Source: Promethearchaeota archaeon
GTDB lineage: Archaea > Asgardarchaeota > Lokiarchaeia > Sigynarchaeales > SOKP01
Assembly: GCA_016839655.1 (NCBI GenBank)
Contig: JAEOTW010000144.1
Span: forward strand, 1 to 64,000
Direction of reading: 5' to 3'
DNA length: 64,000 nt
Shown here: in pieces, positions 1-9,293 of the stretch
Layout of the letters: each line of letters opens with the position of its first letter
Numbering within the stretch: the first letter of the stretch is position 1
The notes under the pieces: model-generated
What the model was told of the DNA's origin: nothing
Seen by the model: only the letters and a program-made list of their open reading frames with translations
Database searches by the model: none
Position numbers and translations under genes: made by a program

Positions 1-2
1 AA

Positions 3-440
3 CCAATTCGGTTTATAAGAGAAGTATTAAAATTTTTCTGTAAGCTTTTTGAAAATCAATATGAAAGAGAAATCCAAGGGTTATATACCAAATTCGAAGG
101 AGATATCTCTGTGTTTCGAAAGGATCCTTACTCAAGACAGAGCCTAAATAAGGAATTGGATGAAATTTTTCATTTGAATTTAACTTCACCTTTCAAAATT
201 GCCTCAACAAGAGGAAAAAAATTATCCCCTAATGCTAAAAAGATATTTCATTTTGCTAAAGTTCTTGCTCATAAGGAAAAAGGCCAAGTTTTATTAGAGA
301 AGTTATTTAGAGAAGTTAGTAAGTCATTCACACTAAATAATGAAGAAATTGCTGATTTAATATATGCCTTAGTAGAAAGCGAAGCCTTTCAAATGATTGC
401 CCAAGAGAAATCAAAAAAAAAATTTCCAATTCACTTTTAG
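3..440 (+). CDS. hypothetical protein, 5' truncated by window edge
   Basis: The frame is open from the window edge to the stop at 438-440, so the gene begins outside the window. A GTG at 111 could be a start, but the in-frame sequence upstream of it (residues such as PIRFIREVLKFFCKLFEN) is protein-like and has no stop. The visible 145 residues are lysine-rich and mostly helical, with no membrane segment and no recognisable motif. I do not recognise the family. About 140 bases of AT-rich, apparently gene-free sequence follow before the next gene. Confidence 0.6.
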   Translation, partial: PIRFIREVLKFFCKLFENQYEREIQGLYTKFEGDISVFRKDPYSRQSLNKELDEIFHLNLTSPFKIASTRGKKLSPNAKKIFHFAKVLAHKEKGQVLLEKLFREVSKSFTLNNEEIADLIYALVESEAFQMIAQEKSKKKFPIHF

Positions 441-578
441 AATTTCTAAGGATAAGGATTATCTTATGAAGATTGCAAGATCATAATTTTAAGCTAATTT
501 AGAAAAAGAATTTAAACTAAGCATACAATATTTTTACTAATCAAATTCAATTAAACATAAAATTAAGGAGTAAATAAA

Positions 579-1859
579 TTGAAATTAACAGAGATTATTG
601 GTTTGAAAGAAAAACATGCTAATCTCTTAGCTGAAGCGGGTATTAAAGAGGTTGAAGATCTTTTACCTTTAACTCGTTATCAAATTCAACAATTAGCGCG
701 AAAACTTGGAGTAACAGTTAATCTATTAGATAGCTGGCAGGAACATGCAGATTTAATGAGAATATCAGGGATAACTCCAGAATATGCTAATTTGTTAAAC
801 AAAATCGGCATTGATTCTGTAAAGGAATTTGCTTATAGAAATCCAAAAAGCACATTAGAAAAACTAAAACAATTAAAAAAACACAATCCTAAAGTAATTA
901 CAAAAATTCCAGCTCAAAAGGATATTGAGACGTGGATAAAGGAAGCAAAAGGTATTTCAGGTGCTCCAGAGAAAAAACCTGCTAAAAAACCAGCAAAAAA
1001 AGATGAACCTCCACCATCCGTTATACCAAAAATTGATTATGTGCCTATAGAAAAATTTAAGGGAGATTATGGAGAATACGGCGCAGATTATTGGAATAAT
1101 AAATGGGAAACAGCTCCAATTATATACACTGGTAGAGCATTAAGAGCTGAATCGTACAAGAAACAAATAGATGTAGATGTCAAAGCTTTTATTAAAAAAG
1201 ACGATGCTATATTATGGCATGTTATAACCCAGGTAGGATTACGGAAAGAAACACCAAACGAAACTGCTTTAGAAATACAAAATTTCGTTTGTAAATTTCT
1301 GAAGTATAAATATGATGATTTGACAGCAGAGGTACCAGAGTTTTGGCTCTTTCCATTTGAGAGTATTCAATCTGAGATTGGGGATTGTGAGGATGGCGCA
1401 ATTCTAATTGCTGCCTTACTAATCAATGCGGGTATCCCTAGCTGGCGTGTAAAAGTAACAGCTGCAGAAGTTATTGCGGATCCGATATTTGCACCCTCAG
1501 ATACTGAAGTAGGGGGGCATTCTTACTGTCTCTATCTTGCAGATCGCCCTGATTCCGAACGCAAGCTTGAATGGGTCATTTTAGACTGGTGTTACCTACA
1601 AGACCCAGAAGTTCCAATTGAGAAAAAGCCTCTTGCACGAGATGGTGGAACTGAGGGGGCCTACAAAAATGTTCTTTTTACCTTCAATGATGAATATTCC
1701 TGGGCTCAAACGGCACTAGAAATAAAAGAAGGAAGGATTAGTAATAATAGGACTACTTCTAAAGATGAAATAATTGCACCATTAGAGGATATCTTAAAAC
1801 ATTTGGCGACCGATGAATTAATTAAAATCTTTAGAAAATTGGGTATTAATATTGAATAA
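579..1859 (+). CDS. transglutaminase-like cysteine protease-fold protein with N-terminal helix-hairpin-helix repeats
   Basis: Starts at TTG 579, eight bases after an AAGGAG ribosome-binding site at 565-570. Residues 1-115 hold two helix-hairpin-helix-like units of the DUF4332 kind (TEIIGLKEKHANLLAEAGI and a second copy near residue 62). A Lys/Pro/Ala linker follows at about 128-150. The C-terminal half is a transglutaminase-like domain with the expected triad: Cys270 in IGDCEDGA, His314 in GGHSYCLY and Asp336 in ILDWCY. Such domains act as cysteine proteases, amidases or cross-linking enzymes. There is no signal peptide, so a cytoplasmic role is likely. HhH units suggest DNA or protein binding. 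The substrate is unknown. Confidence 0.8.
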   Translation: MKLTEIIGLKEKHANLLAEAGIKEVEDLLPLTRYQIQQLARKLGVTVNLLDSWQEHADLMRISGITPEYANLLNKIGIDSVKEFAYRNPKSTLEKLKQLKKHNPKVITKIPAQKDIETWIKEAKGISGAPEKKPAKKPAKKDEPPPSVIPKIDYVPIEKFKGDYGEYGADYWNNKWETAPIIYTGRALRAESYKKQIDVDVKAFIKKDDAILWHVITQVGLRKETPNETALEIQNFVCKFLKYKYDDLTAEVPEFWLFPFESIQSEIGDCEDGAILIAALLINAGIPSWRVKVTAAEVIADPIFAPSDTEVGGHSYCLYLADRPDSERKLEWVILDWCYLQDPEVPIEKKPLARDGGTEGAYKNVLFTFNDEYSWAQTALEIKEGRISNNRTTSKDEIIAPLEDILKHLATDELIKIFRKLGINIE

Positions 1860-1861
1860 AT

Positions 1862-2512
1862 TTAAGTAATTATTTCTTTTTTTTTTAATTCTTTTTCCTT
1901 TTTATTGAATAAAGATTCTCCACATTGAGGGCAGTAGGCTACTTCTCGACCAATTTCCGCTCCACAGTTGTTACACATGGTTTTAAATTCAAGTGTTGGA
2001 GGGATATTGTTCATAATGTTTTTGAAGGTTTGATTAAGAGCATTCTGAATTTCCGAAATTTTCTGAATCTGATCTCTACTAGGAAATGAGCGTATGAAAA
2101 TTGAGGATAATTCTACCAAAAAATTCTCTATAAACTTCAGTTGTTCAAAAAAATTTTTACTAACCTTATATTTTAGGAGTTCTTCACCTGCTTCAGTTAA
2201 AGAATACACTTTTTTTATTGGTCCTATTGGACTTTTTACTTTTTGTGCTTTTAAAAAGCCATCCTTTTCTAATTTTCTTAATATGGGATAAATTGTACCA
2301 GATTGTGCTTCCCACGTGCCAGCAAAACTTCTATTCAAATTTTTTATTAAATCATATCCTGAAAGCTGTTGACTATTAAAGATTGTTTCAATTATGGTAA
2401 ATTCAAGAGGTGTAAGCTTACTTTTTTGAAGACTATCAATTAATTCTTTTTTAACTATAGAACCTAATTCTTCTATATCATCTTCGAGATCTAAGAATTT
2501 TCCTAACCACAT
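1862..2512 (-). CDS. PadR-family winged-helix regulator with C-terminal zinc ribbon
   Basis: Residues 33-115 form a PadR-type winged helix: LTPLEFTIIETIFNSQQLSGYDLIKNL, then the GTIYPILRKLEKDGFL recognition region and wing. A helical dimerisation segment follows. Near the C-terminus a zinc ribbon, CNNCGAEIGREVAYCPQCGE, is fused, which typical PadR proteins of about 110-180 residues lack. It is the second gene of a two-gene operon, 12 bases after the 2TM membrane protein. PadR proteins often repress their own operon and sense small molecules, so autoregulation with the membrane partner is plausible but inferred. Confidence 0.85.
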   Translation of the reverse strand: MWLGKFLDLEDDIEELGSIVKKELIDSLQKSKLTPLEFTIIETIFNSQQLSGYDLIKNLNRSFAGTWEAQSGTIYPILRKLEKDGFLKAQKVKSPIGPIKKVYSLTEAGEELLKYKVSKNFFEQLKFIENFLVELSSIFIRSFPSRDQIQKISEIQNALNQTFKNIMNNIPPTLEFKTMCNNCGAEIGREVAYCPQCGESLFNKKEKELKKKEIIT

Positions 2513-2524
2513 TTTAAGTTTATC

Positions 2525-3037
2525 CTAATTTTTTTTTTCTTGCTTCTTCCTCATTTTCTCTAATTCTTTTTCAATTGCACGTTCTTTTCTTGATTTAAAC
2601 TTCCCGCTTTTTTCCGCTTTTCCGCTAAGATATTGTATATAGAATAATATATGCAAAATAACAGCTGCACCCCAAAAAATTGCAGGGAAAATAACCCAAT
2701 AATAAGCTGAAAGTGTTGTAAAATTGATGATAAATAAGAAAAGCATGACAAAAATATATGATGTCAAATGATATATCACTCCACGTTTAGCCATTGGATA
2801 AACTCCTCTAGCATATAGAATATATGCCAAAACGTGCATAGTAAGGCCTACTAACCAAGAAAAAAGGGGGAAAAAAAACCAATACAATCCTGGTGTAGAG
2901 AAAAGATTCACGATAATAAGCAATATATTAATTAAGATAAAAATATATATATGAATCTTTACAGAAAACCTGAAACTTACTTTCTGTGCTGCTATTCTTC
3001 TTAAACTCTCTTCTGAAAATGCATTATTTTCATTCAT
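2525..3037 (-). CDS. membrane protein with two 2TM domains
   Basis: A 170-residue protein containing two copies of the two-helix '2TM' hairpin (about residues 23-75 and 85-140). Each has a similar aromatic pattern: YWFFFPLFSWLVGLTMHVL versus YYWVIFPAIFWGAAVILHIL. A basic, Lys/Glu-rich cytoplasmic tail follows. 2TM domains are common next to histidine kinases or PadR regulators in bacteria and archaea, but their function is unknown. It is the first gene of an operon with the downstream PadR regulator. The internal duplication is visible directly. Confidence 0.75.
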   Translation of the reverse strand: MNENNAFSEESLRRIAAQKVSFRFSVKIHIYIFILINILLIIVNLFSTPGLYWFFFPLFSWLVGLTMHVLAYILYARGVYPMAKRGVIYHLTSYIFVMLFLFIINFTTLSAYYWVIFPAIFWGAAVILHILFYIQYLSGKAEKSGKFKSRKERAIEKELEKMRKKQEKKN

Positions 3038-3393
3038 AATTATTTCAATATTTGGGAAATCTAAAGTTTAATGGCTATACTTGTTTTAAATAAATTCCAA
3101 TATATAAAGTTTTGTTGATTCTACATAGTGTTTTTTATACAAATAAGTAGAAAACTCTTAAAACCTTCAAAATTGAGCCTATAACTAATTCATGTTCTCG
3201 AATTTTTCATGAAAGATATATTATTCATTCTAAATTTCTATAATAATATCGATATCTCTCATTTCTTTTATTTAATACTTATTATATTCGGAATAATAAA
3301 ATCAAAAAAGATGATTAATAGTAGCAAAAAGTATAAATATCAATTTGTGTACGTTATATAAGCTCTGGTCCAAATTAATCAAAGAGTTAAGGC
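3038..3393. other. 356-bp divergent intergenic region
   Basis: AT-rich spacer between the divergently transcribed 2TM–PadR operon and the PAP2–MFS genes. I see no RNA gene and no credible short ORF. It should carry promoters for both directions. The clearest candidate is the TATA-like element at 3332-3339. Confidence 0.6.
3325..3339 (+). promoter_or_regulatory. putative BRE/TATA element for the PAP2 gene
   Basis: A purine-rich stretch CAAAAAG is followed by TATAAATA (3332-3339), about 55 bases upstream of the ATG at 3394. This fits an archaeal BRE plus TATA box giving a short 5' leader. A second weaker TATATAAG-like match lies at 3354-3361. Assignment rests on base pattern only. Confidence 0.4.
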
Positions 3394-4047
3394 ATGTCGA
3401 CATTAACAGAATACCTTGATAAGTTAGAAGCTTGGGATCAAAAGACTTTTCTTACTATTTATAAAAGTGGTTTTAGTAGAAGAATTAAGAAATTTGCTAT
3501 TGTTTATAGTTTTTTGGGCTCATTGTACTTCTGGGGGCTTACTTGGATAGTTTGGTTTATTTATGGCTACATTACTAAGGATTATTATCTGTTAGTGCTT
3601 TTTACAGGAGGTTTTGAACAAAGCCTAATTATACATAGTATTATACGATACAAAATAATTAGAAGAAATCGCCCATTTATCACTCTTCAAAAAGAAGGAG
3701 TGAAGAAGCATGATGATTTTATTAAAATTCCTTATCTTATGAAAGAATCAGAAAAACAATCATTCCCTTCTGGACATGTTACATTTTTTCTATTATTTGG
3801 TTTTATTTTTGCTTTTTATTTTTCAGAGTTCTTTTGGATTATACTTGCTGTTTTTATCGTTTTATCAATCATTATGGCATTTTCTAGACTTATACTTGGC
3901 GTTCATTTCCCTATCGATGTTATTTTTGGGTTTGTATTTGGAGTTTTATATGCTCTATTATATCTTGGATTTACTTATGAGTACTGGGTTATTTTTTATT
4001 ACTGGTTAGGAGAAACGTTTTCACCGTTAATCCATTTTTGGTTATGA
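3394..4047 (+). CDS. PAP2-family membrane phosphatase
   Basis: A 217-residue membrane protein carrying the three-part type 2 phosphatidic acid phosphatase signature. The first part is a KxxxxxxRP-like KIIRRNRPF, the second SFPSGHVT (catalytic His), and the third SRLILGVHFPIDV (second catalytic His and Asp). Five to six transmembrane helices surround these motifs. The family dephosphorylates lipid phosphates or isoprenoid pyrophosphates at the membrane. In archaea the substrate may be an isoprenoid phosphate, which is inference. It lies 45 bases upstream of an MFS transporter on the same strand. Confidence 0.88.
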   Translation: MSTLTEYLDKLEAWDQKTFLTIYKSGFSRRIKKFAIVYSFLGSLYFWGLTWIVWFIYGYITKDYYLLVLFTGGFEQSLIIHSIIRYKIIRRNRPFITLQKEGVKKHDDFIKIPYLMKESEKQSFPSGHVTFFLLFGFIFAFYFSEFFWIILAVFIVLSIIMAFSRLILGVHFPIDVIFGFVFGVLYALLYLGFTYEYWVIFYYWLGETFSPLIHFWL

Positions 4048-4092
4048 AGATTATAAATCTTTTTATTTTTATTATCATTTCTTGCCTTTATT

Positions 4093-5544
4093 ATGGTTAT
4101 AGATAACAATCCAGAAAATTCTCAAGAAAAAACTGGTTTTATAATACTAATAAAAAGACTATGGACACATTTTCTAATATATAATTCATATGCCTTTACA
4201 GTTTCTACGCTATTTATTAATATTGTGATTATTGCATCAATAATGTGGCCCGCAGATGGATTATTAGCTTTTGAACTTCATGCTGGCGAGTTAGGAATTT
4301 TAACTGGAACATCAATTTACGTAATTGCATTTTCTGGTATTTTATTTGGTACTTTAGCAGATAGGATTTCTCGTATTAAATTAATGGCATTTATTGAGTT
4401 TATTTATAGTCTTGGTTTATTTTTTAATGGTTTTGTACCTGAAGGTCAAGGTTATATAACTTATAGTTTTTTCTTAATATTTAACTTAATCAGAGGTTTT
4501 TCAATTGGAGGCATATGGCCTCTTATTACTTCACATGCTAATGACTCTACAGAAGAAAAAGAGCGATCTCAATTTTTTGGTGCTATGACAGGATTTTTTC
4601 AGTTATTCCAAATTTTAGGAATGTTAGTTTCAGCAACATTGTTTCAAAATAATTATTGGAGGTATTATTTCATAATAATGGGTATAATAGTATTCTTTTT
4701 TGGACTGATAATAATGCTAAAAGGAAAAGAGCCTAAAAGAGGTGCTACCCGCAAAGAATTAAAAAATGTACTTTCAAATGAAAATATTAAGTATGAATAT
4801 AAATTAAATAAAGATACAATAAAATCAACTATACTAAGACCAACTAATTTAATTGCATTTTTTGAGGGCATTTTTACTACAATATTATTGGCGGTTCCCG
4901 ATTTTCTACTTATTGCATATATTACAAGTCCTCCGCGTAATGTTTCCTCATTTGCAGCGGCTATATTTTTGACGTTATTTGGATTGCCTGGAGGTGTAAT
5001 TGGATCTTTTGCTTTTGCTAAGATTTCTGACCGTTTAAGTAAAAAAAATATCAAATACCGGATTTATATGATTGTCATATCCGCTATAATACTATTTATT
5101 GGTTTTATTTTTTTCTTTATTCTGCCAATTCCAAATATGACGGTTGATCAAGGAAATAGTATCATATTTCTCCTCTCTATCCCAACTTTTTGGATATTAG
5201 GTGTTATAATGTTTATAGGACGCTCATTCATTGGGCTCTGGAGTATAAATCAGCCACCTATATTACAAGAAATAAATTTACCTGAAGCACAAGGGAAAAT
5301 TGCATCAGCCAATCAATTTCTAGAAGCAATTGGAAGTGGCACAGGACCAATAATTGCAGGATTTGTTTTAATGGTTTTTAATCAAAATTATCAATTAACA
5401 GTATTGGTAACATTGATTTTAGGCATAATGGGAGCTCTCCTATGGTTATTTGCTACTATATGGATAAATAATGATGTAAACCGTGTTTCAGATATTTTAA
5501 AGCAACGAGAAAGAGAATTGAATAATAATTATGAATCAGATTAA
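4093..5544 (+). CDS. MFS transporter
   Basis: A 483-residue protein with about twelve hydrophobic helices and the MFS signature loop between TM2 and TM3 (GTLADRISRIKLM). A repeated counterpart is in the second half (FAKISDRLSKKNIKYR). Length and architecture match the major facilitator superfamily. The substrate cannot be told from sequence. It is followed 67 bases later by a second MFS gene that is clearly different in sequence, so this is not a recent tandem duplication. Confidence 0.85.
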   Translation: MVIDNNPENSQEKTGFIILIKRLWTHFLIYNSYAFTVSTLFINIVIIASIMWPADGLLAFELHAGELGILTGTSIYVIAFSGILFGTLADRISRIKLMAFIEFIYSLGLFFNGFVPEGQGYITYSFFLIFNLIRGFSIGGIWPLITSHANDSTEEKERSQFFGAMTGFFQLFQILGMLVSATLFQNNYWRYYFIIMGIIVFFFGLIIMLKGKEPKRGATRKELKNVLSNENIKYEYKLNKDTIKSTILRPTNLIAFFEGIFTTILLAVPDFLLIAYITSPPRNVSSFAAAIFLTLFGLPGGVIGSFAFAKISDRLSKKNIKYRIYMIVISAIILFIGFIFFFILPIPNMTVDQGNSIIFLLSIPTFWILGVIMFIGRSFIGLWSINQPPILQEINLPEAQGKIASANQFLEAIGSGTGPIIAGFVLMVFNQNYQLTVLVTLILGIMGALLWLFATIWINNDVNRVSDILKQRERELNNNYESD

Positions 5545-5611
5545 TCAGTAGAGAGATCAATTAACCAAACATAAATTTTTATTTCTTTAGTTTCTTTTCC
5601 TAAATACCAAT

Positions 5612-6931
5612 ATGCAGCTACCTTCAAAAAATGGAAAAAAACAATCAGTACCAGATCAACACAAATTCACTTCAGATTTCAATTCAGTAATTTTTATAGT
5701 CTTATGGAATTCTTTAGGCTTTTTCTTCATTGAATTTATTATGAATTATTATATTTTTTGGATTTTAAATTATCCTGCTTATAATGTGGGAATTTTTTTT
5801 TCTTTTATTACTTTAGGAGGTTTACTCAGTTCACTATTTATAGGGTTTTTAACAGATCGCTATTCTAAGCGCGTTTTAGTAATGATAGGTTCCTTTGGAA
5901 GAGGATTATCATATTTTGGACTCTATATTTCAGTCATATTAGAGTCTCTTATAGGGATGTATTTTAGTGCTTTCGTTTTAGGATTAGGGGCATATATATT
6001 TTGGAATCCTCTTGATTCTATAATTTCTGAAAAGTCTTCAAAATATCATCGTTCAAGTGCGTTTGGAAAAAGAAGATTCGCCCTTGGGATGGGGATGCTT
6101 ATTGGAACACTCGTTGGGTTCACAATATTCAGTATAGCAAACATAATCACTCCAGGAAATACCTTTTTAATATATGGTGCAATTCCTATATTTGGAATCT
6201 CAAATTTTTATGCAGGAATTCAATTTTCACGGAAAGTAGATGAGGAGAAGAAATTTATATATCCACAGAATGATGATGATTCTCTAATAGATCAGAATGT
6301 GGAGGAATCTGTAAAATCTTCAAATAAATCATCAAATTTTGTATATTTCTTGGGAATTGCAATATTGTTTTCAGGATTCCTTTTGAGTGCTGTTAATTAT
6401 GGTTTTTATCGCCCTTATATCCAAACATATGTCCTTACATATATTAATTCCAATGCTGAATTAGTGGCAGCTTTTTACTTACCTACAGCATTAATCGGTG
6501 CTTTAATAGCGCCTAAACTAGGTACAATGGCAGACAAAATTAATACTTATTATGCTATTACTGTTGCTAGTATCCTAGGAGGGATAGTCACATGGTTAAT
6601 CATTAATGCAGGGAATTTATGGGTTTTTGCGATTTTGCTGGTGGTCGATAATACAATAATGCTCACCGTAGGTTTCGTATTTGTGAATTTCCTAAGTCGT
6701 GTTTCTGTTAAACATCGTGGAAAGATTTTTGGTTTAATTACGATTTTTGAATCAATTGGAATGATTATAGGACCTGTTTTTGGGGGTATTGTCTGGCAAA
6801 TTATTAGTCCACAAGCTCCCTTTATCATTTCAATTATTGTTGAATGGGCCCTAATATCATTCTTTGTTATTGGTATTTGGATTCTCAATCCGCACCTAGT
6901 AGAATCTATAGAAAATAAGAAAGAGATTTGA
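5612..6931 (+). CDS. MFS transporter
   Basis: A 439-residue membrane protein with about twelve predicted helices and MFS-type loops (IGFLTDRYSKRVLVM in the first half, KLGTMADKINTYYAI in the second). A hydrophilic central loop around residues 210-245 separates the two six-helix halves. Substrate unknown. It probably belongs with the preceding PAP2 and MFS genes on the same strand. It ends 29 bases from the convergent nitroreductase. Confidence 0.84.
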   Translation: MQLPSKNGKKQSVPDQHKFTSDFNSVIFIVLWNSLGFFFIEFIMNYYIFWILNYPAYNVGIFFSFITLGGLLSSLFIGFLTDRYSKRVLVMIGSFGRGLSYFGLYISVILESLIGMYFSAFVLGLGAYIFWNPLDSIISEKSSKYHRSSAFGKRRFALGMGMLIGTLVGFTIFSIANIITPGNTFLIYGAIPIFGISNFYAGIQFSRKVDEEKKFIYPQNDDDSLIDQNVEESVKSSNKSSNFVYFLGIAILFSGFLLSAVNYGFYRPYIQTYVLTYINSNAELVAAFYLPTALIGALIAPKLGTMADKINTYYAITVASILGGIVTWLIINAGNLWVFAILLVVDNTIMLTVGFVFVNFLSRVSVKHRGKIFGLITIFESIGMIIGPVFGGIVWQIISPQAPFIISIIVEWALISFFVIGIWILNPHLVESIENKKEI

Positions 6932-6960
6932 GGAAAAAATTAAAAATTTTATAATATCTA

Positions 6961-7497
6961 TCAATACCAATCCGTAAAATCGTCTAAAGGGCGTCGTTTT
7001 CTTTCTTTCTCACCTGCTTTTTCACGAGCCTCATCTACTACCCCTATTGCTATAACCCCCATTAGTTCGAATTTATCCTTTGAAAATTTGAAGATCTCAT
7101 TGACCTCTTCTTTTCGACCAATAATCTCGCCAATCCAAACAGCACCCAGCTCCTCTTGTGCGTGAACTCCTAATAATAAATTTTCCATAAAAGCGCCAAT
7201 AGCTTGAATATCTTTTACTCTATCATATCCTCTTTCAAGATCTAAGAATATTACCAGATTAACATATGCGTCTTCTATGATACCTCCATATTTAGAAAGT
7301 TCCGAAAGCATTCTTTTAACTGTGGGATGAATTACTACACAAACTCGCCATGGTTGACTATTATTTCCAGAAGGTGCCCATTGAGCGCATTCTAAAATAT
7401 TTAAAATTGTTTCCTTATTAATTTTCTGATAAATAAAGTTTCTAGAACTCTTCCTCTGTTTAATAAACTCTATAAAATCACTTTTAATAAGATCCAT
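6961..7497 (-). CDS. nitroreductase-family FMN oxidoreductase
   Basis: 178 residues, the normal size for single-domain nitroreductases. The FMN-binding N-terminal motif is RKSSRNF, followed by WAPSGNNSQPWRVCVV, and the C-terminal part has GEIIGRKEEVNEIF and LMGVIAIG. Such enzymes use NAD(P)H and FMN to reduce nitro, quinone or related compounds, or act in cofactor metabolism. It is transcribed toward the MFS gene and divergently from sepF. Confidence 0.88.
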   Translation of the reverse strand: MDLIKSDFIEFIKQRKSSRNFIYQKINKETILNILECAQWAPSGNNSQPWRVCVVIHPTVKRMLSELSKYGGIIEDAYVNLVIFLDLERGYDRVKDIQAIGAFMENLLLGVHAQEELGAVWIGEIIGRKEEVNEIFKFSKDKFELMGVIAIGVVDEAREKAGEKERKRRPLDDFTDWY

Positions 7498-7671
7498 ATT
7501 TTAACCATATTTTAGCAATTATTAAATACTTTTCCAAACTCGCCATGTTTTCGAGGTATTATGTAGGTATATATCTAAATATTTCTTCTATTTATCTTAT
7601 TTAGAATTTATAATAACAGTGAATAGAAGAATGATAGTCTTTTTTTAGGATAGGGTATCGAGGTTATAGAT

Positions 7672-8016
7672 ATGGGTAAATTATGGGGAAAAAAAGATAA
7701 TAATACGCTTCTAGGTTCGGCACATGAAACAATGGGATTTTCTAAGGAATATTCTTCATTGCTTCAAAGTTTTGTTATAAGAAAATATGATTTTACTAAT
7801 CTTAATCAAGTAGAAGACATAAAGAACCAATTATTGAAGAGAAAAATTTTGATAATAAATGCAAAAGATGTTCTTGAATATGTCGATGTCTCAGAGCTTA
7901 AGAGAACTATAGAAGATTTAAAATCTTTCTTACAAGAAAATGGAGGTAGTATGGGGAGATTGGGAGATCATTATTTAATAATGACTCCTAATGCAAATAT
8001 CAAAATTGCTAACTAG
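7672..8016 (+). CDS. sepF: SepF-type cell division protein
   Basis: 114 residues. The C-terminal SepF/DUF552 fold is clear from residue 35: an FVIRKYDF strand, the QVEDIKNQLLKRKILIINAKDV region, then GGSMGRLGDHYLIMTPNA at the C-terminus, the conserved glycine-rich dimer/polymer region. A short N-terminal MGKLWGKK could be the amphipathic membrane-binding segment. SepF tethers FtsZ to the membrane in archaea, so this supports FtsZ-based division. FtsZ itself is not in this window. A GAGG ribosome-binding site lies just upstream. The gene is monocistronic. Confidence 0.87.
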   Translation: MGKLWGKKDNNTLLGSAHETMGFSKEYSSLLQSFVIRKYDFTNLNQVEDIKNQLLKRKILIINAKDVLEYVDVSELKRTIEDLKSFLQENGGSMGRLGDHYLIMTPNANIKIAN

Positions 8017-8020
8017 GTTT

Positions 8021-9280
8021 TTATCTCTTTTTTCTTTCTCTGAGGATTTCAATAAAACTCTCAATTTGATTGAGAACTTGTGTATCATTCATTTTACGAG
8101 GGTCATTCATATCACTCGTTATGACGAGGGAAGGAATATCAGCCTCTTGCATTAATTTACGTTTTAAATCATACATTCCACAGGCATTTGGACGACAAGA
8201 AAGGTTGTCATGTAATAAAATTCCGTCAATTTTCCACTCTCTTACTGTTTCTTTGAGTTTTTCGAATCTTGTTTTAAGATCATAAATGTACCAAAAACTT
8301 AATACTAATTCAGCCATTGTTTCAACTGGATTATTAATCACCATTTCTTTTGTCAGATTGGGATTTGTGTATTTACTGAAAGCATATACATAAGTTTCAT
8401 AAACAATAATAGCGTTCCATCGCTCTAAATTTGAAAAGAATTTTAAGTTATACCAGAAAGGGATTCCAACAAATGCTAGTCTATATTCTTCTTGTTCCAA
8501 TGCTCCAATTCCATTATCCACACGCTGCTTCGCTTCTTTATACATTTTTTTATAGAGTCTAATAGGCGACTTTAATCCTGGCATAGTAAAAAGTGGAAAT
8601 AATCCTCCAAACGTATCCCTTGTAGAAACAGGGCAGGGAATGTTTTTTCTCAATGCAAAGACATCTTGCCAAACTTTTCCGAGTTCATAAGAATTAATAG
8701 CAATTTCCTTACCCTTCTCTGGGTTATACTCGTTCCCAGTTATTTCCGTAATGAAATCTAATAATTCCCAGAGTTGTTCTTTAATATATTTTTTGTAATA
8801 TTCTCTTTGTTTATTAGTTGTATTACTTACCACATGTGGTACATCTATTGTGAAATGAGGTACATTAAATATCTCAGCTTGTACCTGAAACCAATTAACA
8901 TGGGTATCACAAATTACATCACTGGATAACATAAAGGTTGGTTTTCTTGTTCCACCTACACTCATATCTGCTTTATTTAATACAGCTCCTACATTTGTTT
9001 TAAAGTAGGAACATAAGTCATAAGAGTAACCTTCTTCTTCTGCTAATTCAATAAATTGTTGGGATTTTTTTAGGGCTGCTGAAATTGTTGCTGAATTCTC
9101 TGGAAGCATTGGCTGTACATTCATAGTATATAATAACTCAACCGGTGTACCAGCTGTAGCCCAAGCGGTAGGTGTCCCATCTCTGTGGGCTTGTTCAATA
9201 GCTAAAAAATGCCTACCCATCTCATTTTTTAATTTATTAGTAGCATTTAACATTTTACCTGTTGTTTTAGTTGTTGACAT
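8021..9280 (-). CDS. 2-hydroxyacyl-CoA dehydratase / benzoyl-CoA reductase family subunit (BcrB/HgdB-like)
   Basis: 419 residues of the 2-hydroxyglutaryl-CoA dehydratase D-component family. Conserved cysteines are visible in LCSYFKTNVGA, VICDTHVNWFQ and CRPNACGMYDLKR, together with the C-terminal PSLVITSDMNDPR segment. Family members form iron-sulfur heterodimers that dehydrate 2-hydroxyacyl-CoA or reduce aromatic-CoA rings after ATP-dependent activation. It is the second gene of a pair, 13 bases after the smaller subunit. No activator ATPase (HgdC/BcrA type) lies in this window, so the substrate remains open. Confidence 0.85.
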   Translation of the reverse strand: MSTTKTTGKMLNATNKLKNEMGRHFLAIEQAHRDGTPTAWATAGTPVELLYTMNVQPMLPENSATISAALKKSQQFIELAEEEGYSYDLCSYFKTNVGAVLNKADMSVGGTRKPTFMLSSDVICDTHVNWFQVQAEIFNVPHFTIDVPHVVSNTTNKQREYYKKYIKEQLWELLDFITEITGNEYNPEKGKEIAINSYELGKVWQDVFALRKNIPCPVSTRDTFGGLFPLFTMPGLKSPIRLYKKMYKEAKQRVDNGIGALEQEEYRLAFVGIPFWYNLKFFSNLERWNAIIVYETYVYAFSKYTNPNLTKEMVINNPVETMAELVLSFWYIYDLKTRFEKLKETVREWKIDGILLHDNLSCRPNACGMYDLKRKLMQEADIPSLVITSDMNDPRKMNDTQVLNQIESFIEILRERKKR

Positions 9281-9293
9281 ATTTTAACCTCTT

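Noticed and set aside
4093..6931. Recent tandem duplication of MFS genes
   Set aside because: The two proteins share only family-level pattern; loops and lengths differ.
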